Positions 1 through 7,498 of a DNA stretch of 34,393 bases are shown here, piece after piece (position 1 is the stretch's first letter; every line of letters starts with the position of its first letter). The DNA comes from Pontiellaceae bacterium (lineage in GTDB: Bacteria; Verrucomicrobiota; Kiritimatiellia; Kiritimatiellales; Pontiellaceae): positions 1 through 34,393 of the forward strand of contig JAFGVP010000135.1 of the NCBI GenBank assembly GCA_016937945.1, in the 5' to 3' direction. Position numbers and translations under genes: made by a program. The notes beneath the pieces were generated by a model. That model had not been told where the DNA came from, made no database searches, and saw only the letters and a list, made by a program, of their open reading frames with translations.

Positions 1-85
1 ATCTCTCCTTAGGTTAAGTTTTGTTTGGTCACAAAAATCTAACCTGAGATCCCCTTCTTTTTAATTCTATTTTGGACACGAGTGA

Positions 86-137
86 GTCGGGGTAAAGCCC
101 CTGACCGAAGCAACTTCGGCATGAAGCCGGAAATGCC
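86..137 (+). other. Cluster of small hairpins next to the hrpB 3' end
   Basis: Two tandem perfect or near-perfect hairpins are visible: GGGG/CCCC with flanking GTC/GAC (86-105) and CCGAAG/CTTCGG around a CAA loop (105-119). A third, GGCAT/ATGCC, spans 118-137. There is no T-run on either strand, so this is not a standard intrinsic terminator. The piece TGAAGCCGGAA (122-132) reminds me of the 3' part of IS200/IS605 TnpB-associated RNAs, which would place a mobile element just left of the window. That is a weak resemblance from memory. The cluster could equally be the folded 3' end of the hrpB transcript. Nothing else is recognised in 1-85. Confidence 0.3.
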
Positions 138-2671
138 TAGCGCCATTCGTGCTTGGGATATCGGCCCTTTAGTTCCTTTTTGATGAGGGGATATGAGTTC
201 GCCCAGAATGATTGCATGTCCTGTGTTTTCTGCTGTGGGCGCTGATTGGGCGCAAGCGCTTCCACCACGACCGGAATCATGCCGAAACCGATCCGTGGCA
301 CGTCCGTCAGATCGTACAGCTTCTGGATGGTCGCGGAAATCACAGGCGGCTCCCCTTCAGCATAACGCACCTTCACATTCAGCCCGCTTGGAAGCTGTAT
401 CCGCTCCGGCGCCTGCTTTTCCAGCAGATTGAGCTGCACCGGCGTAAGCCATGACTTTACCACATTCCAGACCGACCGCTCTTTCAGATCCCGCTTACAC
501 ACGGCGCCCAGACAGATTTCCTGAATCATCATGCGACGGGCTTCTTCATCAATCGGCGCAATCCCGTAATCCGGACACCCGATCGCCAGGCAGTTGACCC
601 GGGCAATCCATCGCTCCACATTTTCATCCCATTTGAAGAGATTCAGCCGGCCCGATAAAACCTCTTCGGCCATGATTTCCGCAGCCTGCTGGGAATCCAC
701 CTCCTGCTTCATCGAGGCCTGAAGCTCCAGACCGCGGAATGTTTTTGCATGCCTGGTAACGACCCGCTTGAGCACCGGATCAAATACCGCCTCCGTGCGC
801 ACTTCAATATCCTCGGGAAAAAGCTCATCCAGCCACTCCTCGGAAATCGCCGTACACAGGTTCAGACGCACATTCAGGTCGCGCCCTCCCTCAATTTCAC
901 GAATTTCTGCCGCAACAAGCAGCCTGCTGTCCCGAACGACGCTGTCCCGATCCAGATCGCCCGTACGTCCATGCACCACCTGGCAATGGAGCGTTCCCAC
1001 ATCGCGACGCCGGGCCACCTGATCCGAAAAGGCCAGCAGAATACACTTCTGCAGATCCTCGTCCGGCGGCGCCTGCAGATTCACCGAAAGCCCTTCGCGC
1101 TCGGCAAGCTGAACAAAACGTTCGTATAAAGGCTTCACCTGCCGGGCCGCGGCCCCGTTCACGCCCAGCGTACGGCAGGCGTCGGCCTGATAGCGGTTCT
1201 TATCCGCAAACATCCATGCCCGCATCAACCGCTTGAAATCCGACACCTCATCCTCGCCCAGCATCTCATCGCGGTTTCCTCGCGTCTGCCGGTCTTTGTT
1301 GCGCTGCAGGATCGACTTTCCCTGCGTCAGCGCCGCAATCAAGCAGGCCTGCCGGACACAACCGAAGGTCTCGCCGGCAAGCAGCATGCGCGCATATCGC
1401 GGATGCATCGGAAACTGCACCATTTTTTCCCCGACAGCCGTCAGCTTTCCTGCATGATCCAATGCCCCGAGATCCGTCAGGAGAGTCAGCGTACGCTCGA
1501 GCGATAGCGGGTCCGGCGCCTCGAGCCAGCGAAAACCCCGGACGTCATCAATGCCGCCGGCCTTGAGCGTAAGGACGACTTCCGCCAGATCATGCCGGAG
1601 GATTTCCGGAAGTTGCTGCATCGGACGAGCAACATGTTCCCGCTCTGTCCACAACCGAATGCAACTCCCCGGCGCCGTTCGTCCGGCGCGGCCGGCCCGC
1701 TGGTCCGCCGAGGCCCGGCTGATCCGCTCCACCAGCAACGTATCGATCCCTCGATTCGGATCAAATCGCGCAATACGGGCCAACCCGCTGTCGATTACAA
1801 TCCGGACGCCGTCGATGGTGATCGACGTTTCCGCCACATTCGTTGAGACCACCACCTTGCGCTTTTCGCAGCTGCCGACAGCAGCATCCTGATCGCGGGG
1901 CGGCAGTTCGCCATGCAGCGGCATAACCGCAAAATCGCGGGCGCACCGGCGCGCGCGAATCGCATCGACCGTGCGCGAAATCTCATACGCGCCCGGCATA
2001 AAGACCAACACATCCCCTTCGGCGCCGGACCCGATCGCCGATTCAAACGCATCGGCCGCGGCATCCCAGACCGACTGTTGACGAAAATCGATTCTCTTTT
2101 TCGAATACCCGATATCCACCGGAAACATGCGGCCCTCGCTCTTGAGCTCGCAACAGGGCGCGAGATATTCCCGAAGCGGGCCGGCATCCAGCGTGGCCGA
2201 CATAACGATAACTTTCAGATCCGATCGAATCTCCTGCAAGCACAAAGCCCGGGCCAGCGTGATATCTCCATAGATGTGGCGCTCATGGAATTCATCGAAA
2301 ATAATGGTAGAAACACCACGCAGCAGGGGATCCGAGAGCAGCTGACGCAACAGAATCCCTTCGGTCACATAGCGGATCTGCGTTTTATCGGAAACCTCCC
2401 GCTCCATGCGTACCTGATAGCCGACCTCTCCGCCCAGCGGCTCATTTCGCTCGAAGGCCACCCGTTTTGCCAACAGGCGGGCAGCCAGCCGCCGCGGTTG
2501 CAGTACCACGACCTCGCCTGGTCCGGCGGCACCGCAGTCGAGCACCATCTGCGGAATCTGAGTGGATTTGCCGGAACCTGTCGGGGCCTCGATGATGATA
2601 CGGGTTTCGGATTCCAGGGCTGTGGCCAGCGCGGACCGGAGTTCATAAATTGGAAGTTTCTGAAGATTCAT
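137..2671 (-). CDS. hrpB: ATP-dependent helicase HrpB-like (DExH superfamily 2)
   Basis: An 844-residue DExH-box RNA-helicase-type protein. Visible motifs are Walker A TGSGKST (31-37), motif II as DEFH (126-129) rather than DEAH, motif III SAT (158-160), and motif VI QRAGRAGR (324-331). DEFHER and the C-terminal region ending in RGYP-like GRYPKHEW are typical of HrpB rather than HrpA, and the length fits HrpB (about 800-850). The cellular substrate of HrpB proteins is poorly known. An AAAGG about 7 nt before the ATG supports this start. It is transcribed away from the chemotaxis cluster and looks monocistronic. The protein stops at KHEWR, a few residues earlier than HrpBs I remember, right beside the hairpin cluster at 86-137, so a trimmed C-terminus is possible. 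Numerous open frames on the opposite strand are shadows. Confidence 0.9.
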   Translation of the reverse strand: MNLQKLPIYELRSALATALESETRIIIEAPTGSGKSTQIPQMVLDCGAAGPGEVVVLQPRRLAARLLAKRVAFERNEPLGGEVGYQVRMEREVSDKTQIRYVTEGILLRQLLSDPLLRGVSTIIFDEFHERHIYGDITLARALCLQEIRSDLKVIVMSATLDAGPLREYLAPCCELKSEGRMFPVDIGYSKKRIDFRQQSVWDAAADAFESAIGSGAEGDVLVFMPGAYEISRTVDAIRARRCARDFAVMPLHGELPPRDQDAAVGSCEKRKVVVSTNVAETSITIDGVRIVIDSGLARIARFDPNRGIDTLLVERISRASADQRAGRAGRTAPGSCIRLWTEREHVARPMQQLPEILRHDLAEVVLTLKAGGIDDVRGFRWLEAPDPLSLERTLTLLTDLGALDHAGKLTAVGEKMVQFPMHPRYARMLLAGETFGCVRQACLIAALTQGKSILQRNKDRQTRGNRDEMLGEDEVSDFKRLMRAWMFADKNRYQADACRTLGVNGAAARQVKPLYERFVQLAEREGLSVNLQAPPDEDLQKCILLAFSDQVARRRDVGTLHCQVVHGRTGDLDRDSVVRDSRLLVAAEIREIEGGRDLNVRLNLCTAISEEWLDELFPEDIEVRTEAVFDPVLKRVVTRHAKTFRGLELQASMKQEVDSQQAAEIMAEEVLSGRLNLFKWDENVERWIARVNCLAIGCPDYGIAPIDEEARRMMIQEICLGAVCKRDLKERSVWNVVKSWLTPVQLNLLEKQAPERIQLPSGLNVKVRYAEGEPPVISATIQKLYDLTDVPRIGFGMIPVVVEALAPNQRPQQKTQDMQSFWANSYPLIKKELKGRYPKHEWR

Positions 2672-2900
2672 ACCCGAACCTTTATAGTGTAGCGATCCGC
2701 ATCAGGTCATGCTTCGCATCACCCTTTTTTTCGAATTTGAGCCGCAACATACGCATTATCCCGAATCATTATGAGAGCATTAATCATATTATTTACATGA
2801 AAAACATGCACACAACCACTCATATATTTATCGTTACCCTATTATCAACCGAGCTTTATACAAAAGCCAGCACCCTAGTCGTAATTTCTATGAAACCGGA

Positions 2901-2916
2901 TGGCATTACTTCTGCT
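2901..2916 (+). promoter_or_regulatory. Candidate sigma-54 promoter of chemoreceptor 1
   Basis: TGGCATTACTTCTGCT matches the -24/-12 pattern TGGCAC-N5-TTGCW with the essential GG and GC in the right spacing and two mismatches. It lies 55 nt before the receptor 1 start, inside an AT-rich 300-bp gap (2672-2971) that otherwise shows no gene. The same YGGCAY-N6-TGCT form recurs at five other gene starts in this window, which raises confidence. No enhancer site or activator gene was identified. Confidence 0.6.
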
Positions 2917-2971
2917 CTAGTAAATATTACTAAACGGCCACAGGGTATCCGGCCAGGAAATGGGAGTACAT

Positions 2972-4888
2972 ATGTTGTTACAAAATGCTAAACTGTCTAC
3001 ACGAATCGCAGGAGGTTACAGCCTGCTGATTATTCTCTGCGCTGTCCTCGGCTATCTCGGCATTCGGAATGTCACCAAAGTGGGCGTTCAGTTCAACCTG
3101 AGCGGATTAGGTGACGACATTATGAGTTATGCTAAAAACTGCGACTCCATAAAGAAGGACTTTTCCATCGGCGGATCGAACAGTATCGGTGCCGACGGGA
3201 AAAAGGCGATTGATGCCTGGAACGAAGCCACACAGCGGCTCCGAAATTCGCTCAAAGAACTTCAAACGGCCACTGGAGTGCAGGATAAACAGCAAGCGTT
3301 GATCAACTCCATTCTCAAGGAGACTGACCGCTATGAGTCGTTGATTAGAGAGATCACACAGATTGAATTCCAGAAAAATCAGGCCTTTGTCGAATGGAAG
3401 GCGGCCGGAGAAAAGATGACCTCCGCCACGGACCGGATTTCCGCCAAGCTTCAGGAAGAAAACGATTCGCTCTCTGCGGAGCTGAAACACAAACTCGAGG
3501 TCGGGTTGCATCAGGACATTCTGGAAAATTTTTTCCTGATGCGCGTCCGGGCCGTTTATTTGATTCATACGGAACAGGATAAAGAGTGGGACCTATATCG
3601 GGAACAACTGGGGATTTTGAACGAAAAACTCAATAACTGGGCCGAACTCGCATCGGATAATGCGCTGATTTCCGCCACTGCGGAGGAAATCCGTCAATCG
3701 GTTCAGCAATATAACACCGCCGGCGAACTCTTCAAAAAGAATGCCGACAAGGAGAAGGTTCTCGAAAACGACATGTCACAGATCGTGGAGTCAATCATTG
3801 GCGAAGTTGAACAGATCCACATGACCTTCAAGGAAGATGCCCAGCGCATTAAAACGCAATCCTCGGTTCAGATGATCAGCATCGCCGTCGCCGGACTCGT
3901 GATCGGGGTCATTCTGGCCATCGCCATCACCATCATCATCATCAAACCCGTAAAGGAAGTCATTAAAGCTCTTTCCGAGGGATCCTCCCAGGTTTCAAGC
4001 GCCTCGTCACAGATTGCCACGGCGTCACATTGTTTGGCAGAAGGCGCTACCGAGCAGGCCGCCGGACTGGAGGAAACCTCCTCAAGTCTCGAGGAAATGG
4101 CGTCCGTTACCCGCCTCAGCGCGGACAATGCCCAGCAGGCCAACCTACTGGCGTCCGAAGCCCGCCAGTCCGCAGATAAGGGCTCGGAATCCATGTCCCG
4201 CATGGGTGTTGCCATTCGTGAGATCCAGCAAAACTCCGGCGAAACCGCCAAGATTATTCAGGTCATTGACGAAATCGCCTTCCAGACCAACCTGCTGGCC
4301 CTCAACGCAGCGGTCGAAGCCGCCCGCGCCGGAGAAGCCGGCAAAGGTTTTGCCGTGGTGGCTGAAGAGGTTCGAAACCTGGCCAAGCGTTCAGCAGAAG
4401 CCGCAAAAAACACGTCCAATCTGATCGGGAAATCAGTACGCTCTTCAGAAAGCGGCGTAGCAATTTCCAACGAAGTGGCTGAAGCCTTACACGAAATCGT
4501 GGATGGAATTACCAAAACCACCGAGCTCGTCGGAGAGATTGCCGCATCATCCAGCGAGCAGTCGCAGGGTATCGAGCAGATTAACAATGCCGTGGCCCAG
4601 ATGGATCAGGTGACCCAGTCGAATGCGGCCAGCGCAGAGCAATCCGCCAGTGCCGCAGAAGAACTGAGCAACCAGTCCGCCCGGATGAAAGACGTTGTGG
4701 CCCGCCTGACCGCCCTTGTGGAGGGTTCCACTGAAGAGCCCAAAGAGATTAAACGCAACCCGGTCAAAACCCATTCTCCGAAGACCCCGCCGCGCCATAT
4801 CGTGACAGCAAAAACACTCCCGAAATCGATGCCGGATGTAAAGGAAGCGATTCCATTTGACGAGGACATGGATGCCTTCAACTTATAA
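2972..4888 (+). CDS. Methyl-accepting chemotaxis protein 1
   Basis: A 638-residue transmembrane chemoreceptor. TM1 is at about 10-30 and an all-helical periplasmic sensor of about 265 residues follows (HBM-like by size and helix content, not certain). TM2 is at about 301-325, followed by a cytoplasmic coiled coil. Methylation-helix sequence ([15 protein letters not shown]) and the signalling tip [20 protein letters not shown] are clear. The protein ends with a proline/lysine-rich linker and the tail [11 protein letters not shown], shared with receptors 2 and 3. An in-frame ATG at 2960 is less likely as the start, because GGGAG at 2962-2966 is properly spaced only for 2972, which gives the MLLQNAKLS start expected for this family. 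A sigma-54-like site precedes it and an intrinsic terminator follows, so it is probably monocistronic. Confidence 0.93.
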   Translation: MLLQNAKLSTRIAGGYSLLIILCAVLGYLGIRNVTKVGVQFNLSGLGDDIMSYAKNCDSIKKDFSIGGSNSIGADGKKAIDAWNEATQRLRNSLKELQTATGVQDKQQALINSILKETDRYESLIREITQIEFQKNQAFVEWKAAGEKMTSATDRISAKLQEENDSLSAELKHKLEVGLHQDILENFFLMRVRAVYLIHTEQDKEWDLYREQLGILNEKLNNWAELASDNALISATAEEIRQSVQQYNTAGELFKKNADKEKVLENDMSQIVESIIGEVEQIHMTFKEDAQRIKTQSSVQMISIAVAGLVIGVILAIAITIIIIKPVKEVIKALSEGSSQVSSASSQIATASHCLAEGATEQAAGLEETSSSLEEMASVTRLSADNAQQANLLASEARQSADKGSESMSRMGVAIREIQQNSGETAKIIQVIDEIAFQTNLLALNAAVEAARAGEAGKGFAVVAEEVRNLAKRSAEAAKNTSNLIGKSVRSSESGVAISNEVAEALHEIVDGITKTTELVGEIAASSSEQSQGIEQINNAVAQMDQVTQSNAASAEQSASAAEELSNQSARMKDVVARLTALVEGSTEEPKEIKRNPVKTHSPKTPPRHIVTAKTLPKSMPDVKEAIPFDEDMDAFNL

Positions 4889-4907
4889 CTCTCCCCCATA
4901 ACCACCG

Positions 4908-4939
4908 GGCCCGGCAGAAATTTTCTGTCGGGCCTTTTT
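4908..4939 (+). terminator. Intrinsic terminator after chemoreceptor 1
   Basis: GGCCCGGCAGA (4908-4918) pairs with TCTGTCGGGCC (4924-4934) with one G-T pair and a 5-nt AATTT loop, followed directly by TTTTT (4935-4939). It starts 19 nt after the receptor 1 stop codon and separates it from the next promoter. Confidence 0.9.
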
Positions 4940-4956
4940 CGTTAAATGACATCACA

Positions 4957-4972
4957 CGGCATGCCATCTGCT
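4957..4972 (+). promoter_or_regulatory. Candidate sigma-54 promoter of chemoreceptor 2
   Basis: CGGCATGCCATCTGCT keeps GG and GC at sigma-54 spacing and shares the GGCAT and CTGCT blocks with the site before receptor 1. It sits 17 nt after the preceding terminator and 100 nt before the receptor 2 start, a natural promoter position. Confidence 0.55.
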
Positions 4973-5072
4973 CCTAATGTCGACAAGCTGCACATCAAAT
5001 ATCTCTTTGCATGAAAGTAAGTCATGCTTTAACATAAAGAGCAAAATTCTGAAGATGGAAAGGAGCCGAACC

Positions 5073-7037
5073 ATGCTTGCAGAAATGAACGTGTCTCAGA
5101 AAATCCTGCTTGGATTTGGAATCGTTATCACAGGACTCGCCGCAACCGCACTCTTTTCCTTTACCGGCGTGCGAGGTATTACCGGAGACGCGGAAGAGGT
5201 GATCCGTGGAAACCAGTTGAGGGGAGATCTCACGCAGCGCGAGCTGGAACACCTCAACTGGGCCAACGCCGTCGGGGCGATTCTGACCGATGATGACATA
5301 CGGCAACTGCAGGTGGAAACCAACCCGCACGAATGCGCCTTTGGAAAATGGTATTACAGCCGCGACCGCCAGGATGCGGAACAACTCATTCCATCCATTC
5401 GGACTCATCTGGATTCAATTGAGCCATGGCATAACCAGCTCCATCAATCCGCGGATAAGATTTCAGCCGTCTTCCAACCCGCAGACTTGTCACTGAGCCA
5501 GCTCCTTCAGCAGAGAAAAGTCGATCATCTGCTCTGGATCGATCAGATCAGTACCGTTCTTTTCGCCCGTACCGATGCCGGGCTGAACATCGAAACCGAT
5601 CCGCATAAGTGCAGGTTCGGACAATGGCTGTATTCAGCAAAAACGCAGTCTCTGAAAAAAAGTAATTCCGAATTTGCCGCGTGTTGCACCCAGCTGGAAG
5701 CTCCTCACACAAAACTGCATGAAAGCGCCCTGCAAATTCAGGAACGTATTCAGTCCGGCCAATGGGATGCGGCATCTGAATATTTCATCCTAAAATCCAA
5801 ACCGCTCGCCCAAACCGTTTGTAGCGGCATCGATGATCTGATCAGCTGGAATGAACATGCCATTGAAGGACTGCAATCTGCCAAAAGCATTTATAACCGA
5901 GAAACGGTCCCGGCACTTAAAAATATCCGGCAGCAGCTGGAAGAGGTCCGCGCCCAGATCAACAGCAATATCATGACCGATCACCAGATGCTTGAAAAAG
6001 CCTCCCGAACGAAAATGCTGGTCGGACTCATCAGCCTTCTGACCGGCGGCATTGCCATTGCGGCAGCCGTATTGATTTCCACGGGAATAAAACGCTCTCT
6101 GACCCACATCGCCGGGACGCTCACCGCCGGATCCATTCAGGTTGCAAGCGCATCTGAACAGGTCGCGGCGGCATCGCAGGCGCTGGCGGAAGGCGCCGCA
6201 GAGCAGGCCGCCGGACTGGAGGAAACCTCATCAAGTCTCGAGGAAATGTCATCGATTACACGGCAAAGCTCCGATAACGCCGATCAGGCAAATATACTTG
6301 TTTCAGAAGCTCTCGAAGCAGCACAGCGCGGCTCCGACTCCATGGAACGCATGAATCAGGCCATCGAAGACATTCATCAAAGCTCCGGAGAAACCGCCAA
6401 TATCATTAAAGTAATTGATGAAATCGCCTTCCAGACCAACCTGCTGGCTCTAAATGCCGCAGTCGAAGCCGCCCGCGCCGGAGAAGCCGGCAAAGGATTT
6501 GCGGTAGTGGCCGAAGAGGTTCGTAACCTTGCAAAGCGCTCGGCCGAAGCGGCTCGCACCACATCCGAGCTTATTGCACGCTCGGTCAGCCATTCCAAAT
6601 CCGGAAGCACAATTTCCGCCGAGGTGACCGCCGTGTTTAAAGACATTGCGAACCGGGTTGAAAAAACATCCGAACTCGTTGCAGAAATCACGGTTGCATC
6701 AACGGAGCAGACCCAGGGTATCGGCCAGATCAACGACGCGGTTTCGCAAATGGATCAGGCAACCCAGTCCAGCGCCGCAAACGCCGAGGAATCCGCGAGC
6801 GCCGCCGAATCATTAAACGCTCAGGCTGAAGATCTTAAGGGCGCGGTTACAAAATTATCGCTTCTGATCGGCATTCGAAACGAAGCCCACAACCCGCACA
6901 AACGCCCGGCAGCCGGCCGCGTGAATATTAAAACCCCGAAAGAAGCCGGCGTAACGGCCTCTACCAATGCTGAGAAAATCCGGCCGGCCGCCCAGGCCAT
7001 CCCTTTTGATGAAGATCTGGACGAATTTAACCGCTGA
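5073..7037 (+). CDS. Methyl-accepting chemotaxis protein 2 with two CZB-like zinc-binding repeats
   Basis: A 654-residue chemoreceptor. TM1 is at 11-31, the periplasmic sensor at about 32-314, TM2 at about 315-337, followed by a standard signalling domain with [20 protein letters not shown] and the tail [12 protein letters not shown]. The sensor holds two CZB-like repeats with candidate zinc ligands H60/C88/H120/H124 and H152/C180/H212/H216; ligand spacing is 28, 32 and 4 in both. Each has the [12 protein letters not shown]- or [12 protein letters not shown]-type core. CZB domains bind zinc through three His and one Cys and are best known in the cytoplasm; here they lie between the two membrane segments. 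An AAAGGAG at 5059-5065 fixes the start at 5073. The frame is open back to 4977 but lacks a ribosome site there. Ligand or redox/metal sensing is inferred, not shown. Confidence 0.93.
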   Translation: MLAEMNVSQKILLGFGIVITGLAATALFSFTGVRGITGDAEEVIRGNQLRGDLTQRELEHLNWANAVGAILTDDDIRQLQVETNPHECAFGKWYYSRDRQDAEQLIPSIRTHLDSIEPWHNQLHQSADKISAVFQPADLSLSQLLQQRKVDHLLWIDQISTVLFARTDAGLNIETDPHKCRFGQWLYSAKTQSLKKSNSEFAACCTQLEAPHTKLHESALQIQERIQSGQWDAASEYFILKSKPLAQTVCSGIDDLISWNEHAIEGLQSAKSIYNRETVPALKNIRQQLEEVRAQINSNIMTDHQMLEKASRTKMLVGLISLLTGGIAIAAAVLISTGIKRSLTHIAGTLTAGSIQVASASEQVAAASQALAEGAAEQAAGLEETSSSLEEMSSITRQSSDNADQANILVSEALEAAQRGSDSMERMNQAIEDIHQSSGETANIIKVIDEIAFQTNLLALNAAVEAARAGEAGKGFAVVAEEVRNLAKRSAEAARTTSELIARSVSHSKSGSTISAEVTAVFKDIANRVEKTSELVAEITVASTEQTQGIGQINDAVSQMDQATQSSAANAEESASAAESLNAQAEDLKGAVTKLSLLIGIRNEAHNPHKRPAAGRVNIKTPKEAGVTASTNAEKIRPAAQAIPFDEDLDEFNR

Positions 7038-7143
7038 ACGCTTAATCACAACAGGTTACGGCGCCGATCCGCCGATAGTGAAGCTCACAACCCCGCTTGG
7101 ATTCATCATAAAAACAGGTAGAAAACAGGGATTTGCGGCGCGA

Positions 7144-7159
7144 TGGCATCATGTGTGCT
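7144..7159 (+). promoter_or_regulatory. Candidate sigma-54 promoter upstream of the receptor 3/che operon
   Basis: TGGCATCATGTGTGCT has GGCAT, GC at the -12 position and correct spacing. It is 118 nt before the small receptor-like frame at 7278 and 339 nt before receptor 3, so any transcript reaching the che operon has a long leader. A much weaker GG-N10-GC match at 7407-7422 is nearer to receptor 3 but lacks the other conserved bases. Confidence 0.5.
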
Positions 7160-7212
7160 AATTATATGTGTGTTGTCGGAAAAATCTGCTTTTCGGTTAA
7201 GGGAATGACTCC

Positions 7213-7274
7213 TCCTGCCGACTGACAGATGATGGGCAGGAAGAACGCCGAATGGCGTATACAGCAAGGGTATA
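7213..7274 (+). other. Three consecutive hairpins in the leader of the receptor 3/che transcript
   Basis: TCCTGCC (7213-7219) pairs with GGCAGGA (7235-7241). ACGCC (7245-7249) pairs with GGCGT (7254-7258) around GAAT. TATAC (7258-7262) pairs with GTATA (7270-7274) around AGCAAGG; the last two stems share one base. The loop of the third hairpin holds the AAGGG that would serve as ribosome site for the frame at 7278. I do not see the conserved core of the c-di-GMP-I riboswitch or another riboswitch I know. The 7038-7498 gap otherwise contains the sigma-54-like site and the receptor remnant. Confidence 0.35.
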
Positions 7275-7277
7275 ACC

Positions 7278-7496
7278 ATGTTCAGGGAAATGAGACAGGG
7301 AGCAGAAATCGGGTTCGGTTTTGCATTTTTGACCGGACCTGCATCCATCCTAGAAAGCACTCTCTCGTTTCAAATAAGCACGGTTATTCATGAATGCGAA
7401 AATTATTGGTCAAATATGTGCGGACAAATAGCCATAGCCGGCACTCAGACACGACAAACTGTGGCCTGTGTTAAACGTGCGATATTGGGGGATTAA
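7278..7496 (+). pseudogene. Small frame that looks like a chemoreceptor N-terminal remnant
   Basis: A 72-codon frame with AAGGG 7 nt before its ATG, stopping 2 nt before the receptor 3 start. Its beginning, MFREMRQGAEIGFGF, lines up with the starts of receptor 2 ([15 protein letters not shown]) and receptor 3 ([15 protein letters not shown]): same M, E/N, M, I, G and F positions without gaps. After about 27 residues no receptor similarity remains. I read it as the surviving 5' end of a deleted receptor gene whose sigma-54-like promoter now lies ahead of receptor 3. Alternatives are a chance open frame, or a translated leader coupled to receptor 3. Confidence 0.4.
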
Positions 7497-7498
7497 GT

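Noticed and set aside
2650-2991. 113-codon plus-strand open frame before receptor 1
   Set aside because: No ribosome site, low-complexity composition, begins inside hrpB on the other strand and runs through the sigma-54-like site into receptor 1; treated as chance.
4977-5072. N-terminal extension of receptor 2
   Set aside because: Good ribosome site and the family-like [10 protein letters not shown] start are at 5073; the extension is polar and would displace TM1.
7160-7277. c-di-GMP riboswitch in the receptor 3 leader
   Set aside because: The conserved GEMM-I core could not be found; only unassigned hairpins remain.
7407-7422. Second sigma-54-like site close to receptor 3
   Set aside because: Only the GG-N10-GC frame is present; the other conserved bases are missing, unlike the six accepted sites.
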